From NCBI RefSeq assembly GCF_044582145.1, contig NZ_JBDODO010000003.1: a stretch of DNA of 64,000 nt; one strand, given 5' to 3'. The notes below the pieces were generated by a model. It had not been told where the DNA came from, did no database searches, and saw only the letters and a program-made list of their open reading frames with translations. Positions 27,578 through 36,237 of the stretch are shown here, piece after piece; the stretch's first letter is position 1, and every line of letters starts with the position of its first letter. The translations under genes were made by a program, and so were the position numbers. Origin of the DNA: Guyparkeria sp016278265. GTDB lineage: Bacteria; Pseudomonadota; Gammaproteobacteria; Halothiobacillales; Halothiobacillaceae.

Positions 27578-28318
27578 TTACTTGGCCGCTTCTTCCTCGT
27601 CAGCAACTTCAACGAAGTCCGACTCGGTGACGCTGGTCGCCCCCTTGGCGTCCAGTACCGCATCGGCAACGGAGCTGGTGTACAGCTGGATGGCGCGGAT
27701 GGCGTCATCGTTACCCGGGATGACGTAGTCGACACCCTGAGCGCTGTTGTTGGTATCGACCACGGCCACGACCGGGATACCCAACTTCTTGGCTTCCTTG
27801 ATGGCGATGTCTTCGTGACCAACGTCGATGACGAACAGGGCGTCAGGAAGACGCTCCATGTCCTGAATGCCGCCGATCGAGCGCTCGAGCTTGGCGCGCT
27901 CGCGGGTTGTCTCGAGGGCTTCCTTCTTGACCAACTTGGCCAGGCTGCCGTCCTCCTCCATCTGCTGGAGCGCCTTGAGGCGGCGGATGGAGGCACGCAC
28001 GGTGCGGAAGTTGGTCATCATGCCGCCGAGCCAGCGATGATTGACGTACGGCATGCCGCAGCGCTTGGCTTCCTGCTCGACCAGGTCACGGGCCGAACGC
28101 TTGGTGCCGACGAACATGATCTTGCCGCCGTTACCTGCCAGCTTGCCGACGTAGTTCAAGGCATCCTCGAACATCGGCAGCGTCTTTTCCAGGTTGACGA
28201 TGTGGATCCGGTTGCGCTGACCGAAGATGTAGGGCGCCATGCCCGGGTTCCAGTATCGAGTCTGGTGACCGAAGTGGACACCGGCCTCGATCATCTGACG
28301 CATCGTAATTTTAGCCAT
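27578..28318 (-). CDS. rpsB: 30S ribosomal protein S2
   Basis: 246 aa, close to the usual 241. The N-terminus MIEAGVHFGHQTRYWNP and the later LFVIDVGHEDIAIKEAKKLG and PVVAVVDTNN segments are diagnostic. The C-terminus is acidic (EVADEEEAAK). It has its own promoter and a leader of about 140 nt, and is the first gene of the rpsB-tsf unit. Confidence 0.98.
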   Translation of the reverse strand: MAKITMRQMIEAGVHFGHQTRYWNPGMAPYIFGQRNRIHIVNLEKTLPMFEDALNYVGKLAGNGGKIMFVGTKRSARDLVEQEAKRCGMPYVNHRWLGGMMTNFRTVRASIRRLKALQQMEEDGSLAKLVKKEALETTRERAKLERSIGGIQDMERLPDALFVIDVGHEDIAIKEAKKLGIPVVAVVDTNNSAQGVDYVIPGNDDAIRAIQLYTSSVADAVLDAKGATSVTESDFVEVADEEEAAK

Positions 28319-28457
28319 TGGTAACTACCTGATTGTATTGGGTTAGGCCTCCGCCACATCTGACAGCGCAACCCCGGCCGAACCGTTGGGCACCCCGCGC
28401 TGCCATCTTGATGGGCGTGTGGAATTTCCGGGACGGCGTGATCAAGTCACGGCCCGG
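28319..28457 (-). promoter_or_regulatory. rpsB leader, candidate S2 autoregulatory RNA
   Basis: Between the promoter and rpsB the leader can form an 8-bp stem from 28397-28404 (GGCAGCGC on the minus strand) and 28362-28369 (GCGCTGTC), enclosing a GC-rich internal region. Gammaproteobacterial rpsB leaders are known to bind S2; the exact consensus was not matched here. Confidence 0.4.
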
Positions 28458-28464
28458 CGCGCGG

Positions 28465-28470
28465 ATTATA
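28465..28470 (-). promoter_or_regulatory. rpsB promoter -10 (TATAAT)
   Basis: A perfect TATAAT on the minus strand is followed by a GC-rich discriminator (CCGCGCGCC), typical of growth-rate and ppGpp-controlled ribosomal promoters. The -35 at 17 nt is weak (TTCCGT). Confidence 0.65.
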
Positions 28471-28554
28471 CGGGAGAAAACCTCGAGACGGAACCGCCGA
28501 CGTCACCGCCGACGATGGGCCCGCGAACAGGGCACCCCCGAAAGGGGCAACCGA

Positions 28555-29886
28555 TCAGGCCGCCGCGTGGCGCCGCACCACGTCGGCCAGGCCCTCGGCG
28601 ACCTCGCGCACCTGTTCTCGGGACTCCCCCTCGACCATCACACGGATCAAGGGCTCGGTTCCGGACGGGCGCAGCAACACGCGTCCCCGCCCGGCCAGCT
28701 CGCGCTCGGCTGCCGCCACGGCCTCGACGACCACCGGGTCTTCCAGAGACACGGGCCGCTCGATGCGCACGTTGACCAGCGTCTGCGGCAATACCGTCAT
28801 CGGCTCGAGCAGTTCGGTCAACGATCGTGCGCGGCGCGCCATCTCCGCCAGGACTTGCAGCGCGGCGACGATGCCATCGCCCGTCGTGTGCCGATCCAGG
28901 CACAGCAGATGCCCCGACGACTCGCCACCCAGGAGCCACTGCTCGCGCCTGAGCGCCTCGTGGACATAGCGATCACCCACCTTGGCACGCAAAAACGGCC
29001 GCTCCAGCGCCTCGATCGCCTGCTCGAGCCCCAGATTGCTCATCAGGGTGCCGACCACCCCGCCGGCATAGCCCTGCTCGATCCGGCCGGCGGCGATCAC
29101 GTACAGCAGCTCGTCGCCATCGCGGATGATGCCATCGGCATCCACCATCATCACCCGGTCGCCATCGCCGTCGAAGGCGACACCGAGATCCGCGCCCGCC
29201 TCGCGCACGGCAGTCTGCAATGCCTCCGGGTGGGTCGAGCCAACCCCTTCATTGATATTGAAGCCATCGGGCGCCGCGCCGATGACCTCGACCTCCGCGC
29301 CCAGCTCGGAAAACACCTGCGGGGCGACCTGGTAGGTGGCCCCGTGCGCGCAGTCGACTACGATGCGCAGACCGGCGAGGCTCATGCCGATCGGCACGGT
29401 GCTCTTGCAGAACTCAATATAGCGACCGGCCGCATCGCTGATGCGTTCGGCCTTGCCCAACCGGCGGTTGTCGATCACCTCGAGATCCTGGTCGAGCATG
29501 GCCTGGATCTCGTCTTCGACCGTGTCCGGGAGTTTCTCCCCCTGCGCGGAGAAGAACTTCACGCCGTTATCGTCGAACGGGTTGTGGGAGGCGCTGATCA
29601 CCACGCCGGCGGAGGCTCGCAAGGTGCGGGTCAGGTAGGCAATCGCCGGCGTCGGCATTGGCCCGAGCAGGCGCACGTCCACGCCCGCCGCGGAAAAGCC
29701 CGACTCCAGGGCCGATTCGAACATGTAACCCGACACGCGGGTGTCCTTGCCGATCAGTACCCGACGCCGGCCATGATCACCCAGCACCTTGCCGGCGGCC
29801 CAGCCCAGCTTGAGCACGAACTCCGGGGTCATGGGGTATTGCCCCACCGCTCCCCGCACGCCATCCGTTCCAAACACCCTGGTCAC
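28555..29886 (-). CDS. glmM: Phosphoglucosamine mutase
   Basis: 443 aa. It converts glucosamine-6-phosphate to glucosamine-1-phosphate for UDP-GlcNAc, feeding both peptidoglycan and lipid A. FGTDGVRG opens the protein, the phosphoserine loop VVISASHNPFDDNG is near residue 98, the metal loop DGDGDRVMMVD near 239, and ESSGH near 325. GTG start 29886 with GAGGA upstream. The usual partner folP lies one gene further upstream; a cytochrome gene is interposed. Confidence 0.97.
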   Translation of the reverse strand: MTRVFGTDGVRGAVGQYPMTPEFVLKLGWAAGKVLGDHGRRRVLIGKDTRVSGYMFESALESGFSAAGVDVRLLGPMPTPAIAYLTRTLRASAGVVISASHNPFDDNGVKFFSAQGEKLPDTVEDEIQAMLDQDLEVIDNRRLGKAERISDAAGRYIEFCKSTVPIGMSLAGLRIVVDCAHGATYQVAPQVFSELGAEVEVIGAAPDGFNINEGVGSTHPEALQTAVREAGADLGVAFDGDGDRVMMVDADGIIRDGDELLYVIAAGRIEQGYAGGVVGTLMSNLGLEQAIEALERPFLRAKVGDRYVHEALRREQWLLGGESSGHLLCLDRHTTGDGIVAALQVLAEMARRARSLTELLEPMTVLPQTLVNVRIERPVSLEDPVVVEAVAAAERELAGRGRVLLRPSGTEPLIRVMVEGESREQVREVAEGLADVVRRHAAA

Positions 29887-29958
29887 AGTCGATTCCTCTT
29901 CGTTCTCGCTTATCGAACGGCCGGCGTCACGACATACACGCCGCCCACCGAACGCAAA

Positions 29959-29982
29959 GACGCCGGCATGTTAGCCGGCGTC
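29959..29982 (-). terminator. Hairpin after the cytochrome c4 gene
   Basis: GACGCCGGC (29959-29967) and GCCGGCGTC (29974-29982) form a 9-bp stem with a 6-nt loop, 55 nt after the cytochrome stop. On the minus strand only three Ts follow (TCTTTG), so termination may be weak. Confidence 0.55.
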
Positions 29983-30037
29983 CAAAATCCATTCACCACC
30001 AAACCGCCCGATTGCCGGCCGGTCAGCGGGAAAAGGC

Positions 30038-30733
30038 TTACTCCGCGCTATCGCCTTCGGGCTCACCGATGGTGGCGACATAGGCGGCCAGGTTGTTGAT
30101 ATCCGCGTCGGACAGGTGGGTGGCCTGCGGGATCATCGCGTAGGAGTACTGACCCATCTCGGTGCCCTTGCGGTACACCTTCAGCAGGGAGGCGACCTGG
30201 GAGGCCGGCAGCCCCTTGAGCTTGGGCGCGTTCATCAGGTGACCACCTTCGCCCTGCTCGCCGTGGCAGATGGCGCAGGAGGAGTACAACGCCTGGCCAC
30301 GCTCGACGTCGGCCTTGGCGATCGCACCGCTCTCGGCAGCCGGCTTGGCCGCGGCCTGCTCGCCACCGTTACCGCCTGCACCACCACCAAACTCGTCGGC
30401 AATGTAGGCAGCCAGGTCGGCGACGTCGTCGTCGGACAAGCCCGAGGCGTTCGGCGCCATGGTGCCGTAACGACCGCCCAGGCCGACGCTCTTGAGGTAG
30501 TCCTGGTCACCGTCGCGATAGGCGGCCAGCTTCTTGGCCACCTCGTCCTGACCCAGACCGCTGAGCTTCGGGAACGCCCCGCCCTGACCACCACCGTCGG
30601 CGCCGTGGCAGGCCGCGCAGGAGGCGTACTTTTCCTTGCCCGCGGCGACATCGCCGGCGGCGTGAGCCAGCATCGGGGCCGCGAGGGCACCACTGGCGGC
30701 AAGAGCAATGAGTGAACGACGCATCTGTTTCAT
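30038..30733 (-). CDS. Diheme cytochrome c4
   Basis: 231 aa from ATG 30733, exported by the Sec pathway (signal peptide about 1-26, ending MLAHAA). Two cytochrome c domains follow, with heme motifs CAACH near residue 40 and CAICH near 153 and later Met ligands (GTMAPN near 95, YAMIPQ near 203). An Ala/Gly-rich linker separates the domains. Such proteins carry electrons from cytochrome bc1 to terminal oxidases. It sits between folP and glmM, which are usually adjacent, and has its own AT-rich upstream region. ATG 30724 is an alternative start. Confidence 0.93.
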   Translation of the reverse strand: MKQMRRSLIALAASGALAAPMLAHAAGDVAAGKEKYASCAACHGADGGGQGGAFPKLSGLGQDEVAKKLAAYRDGDQDYLKSVGLGGRYGTMAPNASGLSDDDVADLAAYIADEFGGGAGGNGGEQAAAKPAAESGAIAKADVERGQALYSSCAICHGEQGEGGHLMNAPKLKGLPASQVASLLKVYRKGTEMGQYSYAMIPQATHLSDADINNLAAYVATIGEPEGDSAE

Positions 30734-30865
30734 GATTTTTCTCTCAACTGTTGCACCCCGCGGCATCCGCCGGGCAGAAAACACCTCGATGTCACCGACA
30801 TCGGAAAAACGGTGATCCGGCGGATTGGCGGTGATTTCAAGTCAACCAAATTAACCCCGCCGAGC

Positions 30866-30895
30866 AAAATATCAGAAAACCCTAATTCGTTCCAA
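30866..30895 (-). promoter_or_regulatory. Possible promoter of the cytochrome c4 gene
   Basis: On the minus strand TTGGAA (30895-30890) and TATTTT (30871-30866) are 18 nt apart in the AT-rich gap between folP and the cytochrome gene. Both hexamers match the sigma70 consensus in four of six positions. Confidence 0.4.
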
Positions 30896-30949
30896 GGTAA
30901 ACGCTTTTATGGCGGGAAAGCCGTGTTTGTGCGTACGCTGCCGCCGGAC

Positions 30950-31783
30950 TCATGCCATGCGCATGGCCTGCCAGACCGCCAGCGCATCGCGCGTGGCCTC
31001 GACATCGTGAACACGGAGCACCGCGGCACCACGTTCCGCGGCCAGCAGGGCGGCCGCCGCACTCCCAACGGCGCGCCGTTCGACCGACTTCCCGGTGGCC
31101 TCACCAATCATGCGCTTGCGCGACATGCCCACCAGGATCGGCGCGCTTAGGCGCTCAAGTTCCTCGAGGCGACGCAGCAAGGCGAAGTTTTGCTCGTGGC
31201 CCTTGGCAAAACCGAAGCCCGGGTCTACCAGGATGCGGTCGGCCGCAATCCCCGCTGCTTGCAGGCACCCCATCCGCTCGGAAAGGTAGTCGGCCACCTC
31301 GGTCACCACGTCGTCGTAGTCGGTGCGTGTCGCCATGTCACCAGGCTCGCCGCGCATGTGCATCACGCACACCGAGGCGCCGCTCGCGGCGGCAGCCTCG
31401 ACGGCACCCGGCCGGGTCAGCGCCCGCACATCGTTGATCAGGCAGGCGCCCGCCTCGACCGCGCGACTCATTACCGTCGGGGAACTGGTGTCCACCGAGA
31501 GGGGGCAATCGAAACGCGACGCCAGGGCCTCGATCACGGGGATGACGCGGGCCAGCTCGTCCTCTTCGGCAACCGGCGTGGCGCCGGGACGCGTCGACTC
31601 ACCGCCCACGTCGATCAGGTCGGCACCGGCCTCGATCATTGCCTGTGCCGCGTCCACCGCCCGATCGACGGTATCGAAACGACCCCCATCGGAAAACGAG
31701 TCCGGCGTGGCATTGAGGATGCCCATGATCAGCGGGCGTCCCGTCTGCCGCCAGTCCGGACAGGCGCGCGGGGCCCCCGTCAT
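30950..31783 (-). CDS. folP: Dihydropteroate synthase
   Basis: 277 aa folate enzyme condensing p-aminobenzoate with hydroxymethyl-dihydropterin pyrophosphate; it is the sulfonamide target. IMGILNATPDSFSDGG (about 19-34), DVGGESTRPGA (about 58-68), SVDTSSP near 97, DPGFGFAKGHEQN near 188 and the C-terminal LRVHDVEATRDAL are all present. The ATG overlaps the ftsH stop (ATGA). Confidence 0.97.
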   Translation of the reverse strand: MTGAPRACPDWRQTGRPLIMGILNATPDSFSDGGRFDTVDRAVDAAQAMIEAGADLIDVGGESTRPGATPVAEEDELARVIPVIEALASRFDCPLSVDTSSPTVMSRAVEAGACLINDVRALTRPGAVEAAAASGASVCVMHMRGEPGDMATRTDYDDVVTEVADYLSERMGCLQAAGIAADRILVDPGFGFAKGHEQNFALLRRLEELERLSAPILVGMSRKRMIGEATGKSVERRAVGSAAAALLAAERGAAVLRVHDVEATRDALAVWQAMRMA

Positions 31784-33795
31784 CCGCCGCGCGGGCCTCC
31801 CAGCGGATCGCCACTGGGCGTGCGCTTGCCGTCATCATCGGACTCGGGACGCTCGTCGTCATCCGACCCGCCCTCGTCGCGAGCGGGCTCGTCGTCCTCG
31901 ATCTCGTCATCGGTGGTGTCGATGTGGGTGCCCGAGCTCGGCGGCTGGTTACCCGTACCGGAGCCACGCTCGCCCCAGTCCTCGGGTTCACGCACCTGAC
32001 GACGCTCCATCAGGTCGTCGATCTGGCCGGCATCGATCGTCTCGTACGTCATCAACGCCTCGGACATGGCGTGCAGTATGTCCATGTTCTCGACCAGGAT
32101 CTGGCGGCAACGCTGGAAGTTGCGGTCGATCACGTCCTTGATCTCGACGTCGATTACTTCCTTCGTCTCGTCGGAGAAATGGCCGCCCGAGGCCTGACGC
32201 CCCATGAACGGGTCGCCATCGTCCTCGGAGTAGTAGAGCGTGCCGAGCTTGTCGGACATGCCCCATTTGGTGACCATGTTGCGCGCGAGTTCCGTGGCGC
32301 GCTCGATGTCGTTGGAGGCCCCGGTGGTCACCGCCTCGTCACCGAAGATCAACTCCTCGGCAATACGCCCGCCGAACAGGCTGGAGATATTCGACTCGAG
32401 CTTGCGCTTGGAATAGCTGTAGCGGTCCTGATCGGGCAGGAACATGGTGATGCCCAAGGCCCGACCGCGCGGGATGATCGAGACCTTATAGACCGGATCG
32501 TGTTCCGGCACCAGGCGACCGACGATCGCGTGACCCGCCTCGTGGTAGGCAGTCAGTTTCTTCTCGTCCTCGCTCATCACCATGGACTTGCGTTCAGCGC
32601 CCATGATGATCTTGTCCTTGGCGCGTTCGAGGTCGGCCATGGTCACGTCCGACTTGTTCGACCGTGCCGCGAACAACGCGGCCTCGTTGACCAGGTTGGC
32701 GAGATCCGCGCCCGAGAAGCCCGGCGTGCCGCGGGCGATCAGTGACGGTTCGACGTCCTTGGCCGCCGGCACCTTGCGCAGGTGGACGTTGAGGATCTGT
32801 TCACGGCCGCGCACATCCGGCAGGCCGACCACCACCTGGCGGTCGAAACGACCGGGACGCAGCAACGCCTTGTCGAGCACGTCGGCGCGGTTGGTCGCCG
32901 CGACCACGATCACGCCCTCGTTGCCGTCGAAGCCGTCCATCTCGACCAACAACTGGTTGAGGGTCTGCTCGCGCTCGTCGTGACCACCGCCCATCCCGGA
33001 GCCGCGATGACGACCGACCGCGTCGATCTCGTCGATAAAGATGATGCAGGGCGCTTGCTTCTTCGCCTGCTCGAACATGTCACGAACGCGCGAGGCACCC
33101 ACGCCGACGAACATCTCGACGAAATCCGAACCGGAGATCGAAAAGAACGGCACCTTGGCCTCGCCGGCAACGGCCTTGGCCAGCAGGGTCTTGCCGGTGC
33201 CCGGCGGGCCGACCATCAGCACGCCGCGCGGGATGCTGCCACCCAGGCGCTGGAACTTGCCCGGATCCTTGAGGAAGTCGACCAGCTCGACCACCTCTTC
33301 CTTGGCCTCGTCGGCACCGGCCACATCACCGAAGGTGACCTTGACCTGGTCCTCGCTCATCAGCTTGGCCTTGGACTTGCCGAAGCTCATCGCCCCGCGG
33401 CCACCGCCGCCCTGCATCTGGCGCATGAAGAAGATCCAGATCGCGATCAGCAGGATGAACGGGAACCACTGGATGAAGATCGTCATCAGCAGCGACGGCT
33501 TCTCCGGCGGCTTGGCGTTGATCGCCACGTTGTTGTTGAGCAGGTCACCGACCAGGGCACGGTTGTCCGTTTCCGGGCTGTAGGTCTCGAAGCGAGTGCC
33601 CGTGCCGGAGGTGCCCTTGATGGTCTGACCTTCGATGGTGACCGAGTCGACGCGCCCGCTCTTCACGTCCTGAATGAACTGTGAGTACGGCACCGCACTC
33701 GTGGTGGTCGCGCGTTGATCGAAGCTGTTGAACACTGTCATCAGCACGATCGCGATTACCACCCAGATCAGGATGTTCTTGGTCAAATCGTTCAA
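31780..33795 (-). CDS. ftsH: ATP-dependent zinc metalloprotease FtsH
   Basis: 671 aa hexameric inner-membrane protease. Two membrane segments (about 6-24 and 100-120) flank a periplasmic domain; the AAA module has Walker A GPPGTGKT near 195 and Walker B IIFIDEIDAVG near 250; the zinc site is YHEAGHAIVG near 415. The C-terminus is long, acidic and probably disordered. I place the start at TTG 33795 because AGAGGTG lies upstream and the protein then starts NDLTKNILIWVV like relatives; the longer frame to 33858 is not family-like. Order rlmE-ftsH-folP is conserved. Confidence 0.95.
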   Translation of the reverse strand: MNDLTKNILIWVVIAIVLMTVFNSFDQRATTTSAVPYSQFIQDVKSGRVDSVTIEGQTIKGTSGTGTRFETYSPETDNRALVGDLLNNNVAINAKPPEKPSLLMTIFIQWFPFILLIAIWIFFMRQMQGGGGRGAMSFGKSKAKLMSEDQVKVTFGDVAGADEAKEEVVELVDFLKDPGKFQRLGGSIPRGVLMVGPPGTGKTLLAKAVAGEAKVPFFSISGSDFVEMFVGVGASRVRDMFEQAKKQAPCIIFIDEIDAVGRHRGSGMGGGHDEREQTLNQLLVEMDGFDGNEGVIVVAATNRADVLDKALLRPGRFDRQVVVGLPDVRGREQILNVHLRKVPAAKDVEPSLIARGTPGFSGADLANLVNEAALFAARSNKSDVTMADLERAKDKIIMGAERKSMVMSEDEKKLTAYHEAGHAIVGRLVPEHDPVYKVSIIPRGRALGITMFLPDQDRYSYSKRKLESNISSLFGGRIAEELIFGDEAVTTGASNDIERATELARNMVTKWGMSDKLGTLYYSEDDGDPFMGRQASGGHFSDETKEVIDVEIKDVIDRNFQRCRQILVENMDILHAMSEALMTYETIDAGQIDDLMERRQVREPEDWGERGSGTGNQPPSSGTHIDTTDDEIEDDEPARDEGGSDDDERPESDDDGKRTPSGDPLGGPRGG

Positions 33796-33888
33796 CGCAA
33801 CACCTCTGCGTACAGCCGCAAACAGGCGGACACCCTCGATGCCCGCCTGCCCTGGCAAATCAATGAATCGAATATTGTTCGGACAACC

Positions 33889-34512
33889 TTATCTCACGCG
33901 CTTGCCGGTTGCCACCAGATAGACCTCTCGCGAGCGTGGCCGAGAGGCCTTTGGCTTGCGCACCACCACGCGATCGAAGTGCTGACGCGCCTCCTTGACG
34001 TATTCGTCGAACCCCTCGCCCTGGAACAGCTTGGTGACGAACGCGCCTTTCGGCCTGAGCATTCGATCACAGAAATCCAGTGCAAGTTCCGCGAGATACA
34101 TCGAGCGGGGAATGTCGACCGAATCCACACCACTCATGTTGGGGGCCATGTCGGAAAGCACAAGGTCGACCTCGCTCTCGCCCAGGGCCGCCTCCAATTC
34201 GTGCAATACGGCATCCTCGGTGAAATCGCCCTGCAGCACCGTGGTGTCGGCAAATTGATCCATCGGCAACAGGTCGAGGGCGAAGACGTGCCCCTTACTC
34301 CCGACTACCTGGGCGGCGTACTGGGTCCAACCACCCGGCGCGGCGCCCAGGTCGACCACCGTCATGCCGGGGCGCAGGAAGCGGTCGCGCTCGTTGAGCT
34401 CGATCAGCTTGTAGACGGCGCGCGAACGCCAGCCCTCGCGCTGGGCCTTCTGCACGAACTCGTCGCGGAAATGCTCGGTGAGCCATCGTTTGCTGCTGAC
34501 CGACCGCGCCAT
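33889..34512 (-). CDS. rlmE: 23S rRNA (uridine-2'-O-)-methyltransferase RlmE
   Basis: 207 aa (FtsJ/RrmJ), methylates U2552 of 23S rRNA. WRSRAVYKLIELNE with the catalytic Lys near 35, SAM loop VVDLGAAPGGWTQ near 50, DMAPNMSG near 120 and the Lys of KLFQGEG near 158 give the K-D-K-E pattern. ATG 34512 has GGAGG upstream. The ftsH start follows after 93 nt. Confidence 0.97.
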   Translation of the reverse strand: MARSVSSKRWLTEHFRDEFVQKAQREGWRSRAVYKLIELNERDRFLRPGMTVVDLGAAPGGWTQYAAQVVGSKGHVFALDLLPMDQFADTTVLQGDFTEDAVLHELEAALGESEVDLVLSDMAPNMSGVDSVDIPRSMYLAELALDFCDRMLRPKGAFVTKLFQGEGFDEYVKEARQHFDRVVVRKPKASRPRSREVYLVATGKRVR

Positions 34513-34546
34513 GAGGCCTCCGGGTAGGACGTTACAAGGGAGCGGG

Positions 34547-34575
34547 ATTATCCCCCATCGCCCCCGGCGACCCAA
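34547..34575 (-). promoter_or_regulatory. Promoter for rlmE-ftsH-folP
   Basis: On the minus strand GATAAT (34552-34547) is a five-of-six -10, with TTGGGT (34575-34570) 17 nt upstream as a weak -35, about 35 nt before the rlmE start. Confidence 0.45.
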
Positions 34576-34686
34576 ATCGCGGCGATCGAGCGCGCGGACA
34601 GGCTCACTGGATCGCGACACGGCTGGGAAACGTTGATCGAATCGACGCCGCAGCGACTGGCCTCAACGACTAGCCTCAATCGGGCC

Positions 34687-35160
34687 TCAATGATGGTGAT
34701 GGTCGCCGTGGGCGTGTCCGGCGGGTCGCGCTTTGCGCGGGCGCACCACCGCCTCGACGGTCTGGGTGCTGCCATCGTCGAAACGCAACTCGATGGGAAT
34801 GCGCTGACCCTCGGTTGGCGCCTGCTCCGGACCGATCAACATGATGTGCAACCCACCGGGCGCAAGGGAAACCGACTCGCCGGCCGGTACCTGGATCCGA
34901 TCCTGGCGCACCATCCGATGCATCCCGTCCTCATTGAACGATCGATGCAGCTCGACCGCTTCGAAGCCGGGCGCATCGGCCCCAACCACGTTTACGGGCG
35001 CCTCGCTGGCGTTACGCAGTTCCATGAACGCGGCCGTGGCATAGGCACCCGGCGGGGCCAGCACCACCGTTGGCTCACGCACGTCCAGTTCGGCGGCCGA
35101 GACCGGCAGCGTCATCACGGCGGCAAACGCGGCGGTGATCAGGAAGGAGAGACGTTTCAT
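34687..35160 (-). CDS. Periplasmic copper chaperone PCu(A)C
   Basis: 157 aa. The signal peptide is about 1-22 (VMTLPVSAA). The cupredoxin-like domain has the family copper motif of two His and two Met: ELHRSFNEDGMHRM near 70 and LHIMLIG near 103. The C-terminus adds a His-rich tail (HAHGDHHHH) that could bind further metal. It delivers copper to the CuA/CuB sites of haem-copper oxidases together with Sco. Its ATG overlaps the stop of the Sco gene directly upstream. Confidence 0.93.
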   Translation of the reverse strand: MKRLSFLITAAFAAVMTLPVSAAELDVREPTVVLAPPGAYATAAFMELRNASEAPVNVVGADAPGFEAVELHRSFNEDGMHRMVRQDRIQVPAGESVSLAPGGLHIMLIGPEQAPTEGQRIPIELRFDDGSTQTVEAVVRPRKARPAGHAHGDHHHH

Positions 35161-35804
35161 TCGGGGCGTACCTCAGCTAGGAATGACTGGATCATCGTGA
35201 CGACCTGATCGGGGTGATGCGGGCCGGGCAACAGGGCCAGCATCCGTCCCTGCGGGTCGATCAGACGAAAGCCGGTGTCGTGATCGACACTGTAGCGCCG
35301 TTCGCCCGGCGCGTGCTCGCCAATGCGATACCCGGCCTTCACCGCGCCGGTGACCGCGTCGATCGCCTCACGCGATCCGGTCACCGGCACGAACTCCTCG
35401 GAAAAGAACGCGGTGTACTTTTCCAGGTGGGCGGGCGTGTCTCGCTCCGAGTCGACCGAGAGAAACACCACCTGCCAATCGAATTGCGGCGAGTTCTCCT
35501 GCAACGCCGGCAGGATTCGGGATAGCTGACCCAACTCGGTCGGGCAGATGTCGGGGCAATAGCTGTAGCCCACGTAGAGCAGGGTCCAGCGCCCGGCGAA
35601 CAGCGCCGAAGCATCGACGGGGCCATCGACGCCATCGAGCACCACCCCGGGTACGGGCATGGGTGCCTCGGGCGCACGCAACACCAGCGGCTCGGGGCTC
35701 TCGTAGCCGGCGAGCGGGTTATCCTGGGCGTTCTCGACCGCCGGCTGGCAGCCGGCGAGCAACGAGACGAGGACGAAGGGCAGGAGCAGAGCGCGCAGCA
35801 ACAT
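35157..35804 (-). CDS. SCO1/SenC-family copper chaperone lipoprotein
   Basis: 215 aa. N-terminal lipobox LVSLLAGC (Cys about residue 18) predicts a lipoprotein facing the periplasm. The thioredoxin-like fold carries the copper-binding CxxxC (YCPDICP near 93) and the conserved His in SVDHDTGF near 180. It helps assemble the CuA centre of cytochrome oxidase. I start at ATG 35804 to place the signal peptide correctly; upstream in-frame codons exist. It forms an operon with PCu(A)C and is divergent from yhbY. Confidence 0.92.
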   Translation of the reverse strand: MLLRALLLPFVLVSLLAGCQPAVENAQDNPLAGYESPEPLVLRAPEAPMPVPGVVLDGVDGPVDASALFAGRWTLLYVGYSYCPDICPTELGQLSRILPALQENSPQFDWQVVFLSVDSERDTPAHLEKYTAFFSEEFVPVTGSREAIDAVTGAVKAGYRIGEHAPGERRYSVDHDTGFRLIDPQGRMLALLPGPHHPDQVVTMIQSFLAEVRPE

Positions 35805-35869
35805 GGTGTCGGTGATTGGTCCGTGAGTGTCCAGGGCGGTAAACTGCCGGGTCATCCACGGCGTTGCAA

Positions 35870-35885
35870 TGTGTGATTTCACACA
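35870..35885. promoter_or_regulatory. 16-bp palindrome between sco and yhbY
   Basis: TGTGTGA-TT-TCACACA is a perfect 7+7 inverted repeat in the 115-bp divergent intergenic region. The 2-nt spacer excludes a standard CRP site. It may be an operator for either gene. Confidence 0.4.
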
Positions 35886-35919
35886 GCCGCCTCCCTGATT
35901 CCCGGAGAGTCCCGACGAC

Positions 35920-36237
35920 ATGAACCTCACCGCCCGCCAGCGACAGTATCTTCGCGCCGAAGCACATCACTTAAAGCCCGTGGTACTCCTCGGCCAGCAT
36001 GGCCTGACCGAGGCGGTACTCCTCGAGATCGAACAGGCACTCGAGATCCACGAGCTGATCAAGGTACGGGTCCCGGGGGTCGAGCGCGAGGAGAAACGCG
36101 AGATCATCGACGCGATCACCGACGCGACCAAGGCCACCCTGGTGCAGACGGTCGGTCACATCGCCGTGCTGTTCCGCCCGCGCGCCAGTTACTCGGACTT
36201 CAACCTGCCCAAGCCGGGAAAATCTGGCCAGCGATGA
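35920..36237 (+). CDS. yhbY: CRM-domain RNA-binding protein YhbY
   Basis: 105 aa single-domain CRM protein associated with 50S subunit precursors. LTARQRQYLRAEAHHLKPVV and the GQHGLTEAVL loop (about 26-35) match the family. GGAGAG precedes ATG 35920. Its last codons overlap the aat start (ATGA). In related genomes yhbY is divergent from rlmE; here the copper pair lies between. Confidence 0.95.
   Translation: MNLTARQRQYLRAEAHHLKPVVLLGQHGLTEAVLLEIEQALEIHELIKVRVPGVEREEKREIIDAITDATKATLVQTVGHIAVLFRPRASYSDFNLPKPGKSGQR

Noticed and set aside
35870..35885. CRP site
   Set aside because: The half-sites resemble TGTGA/TCACA but the spacer is 2 nt instead of 6.
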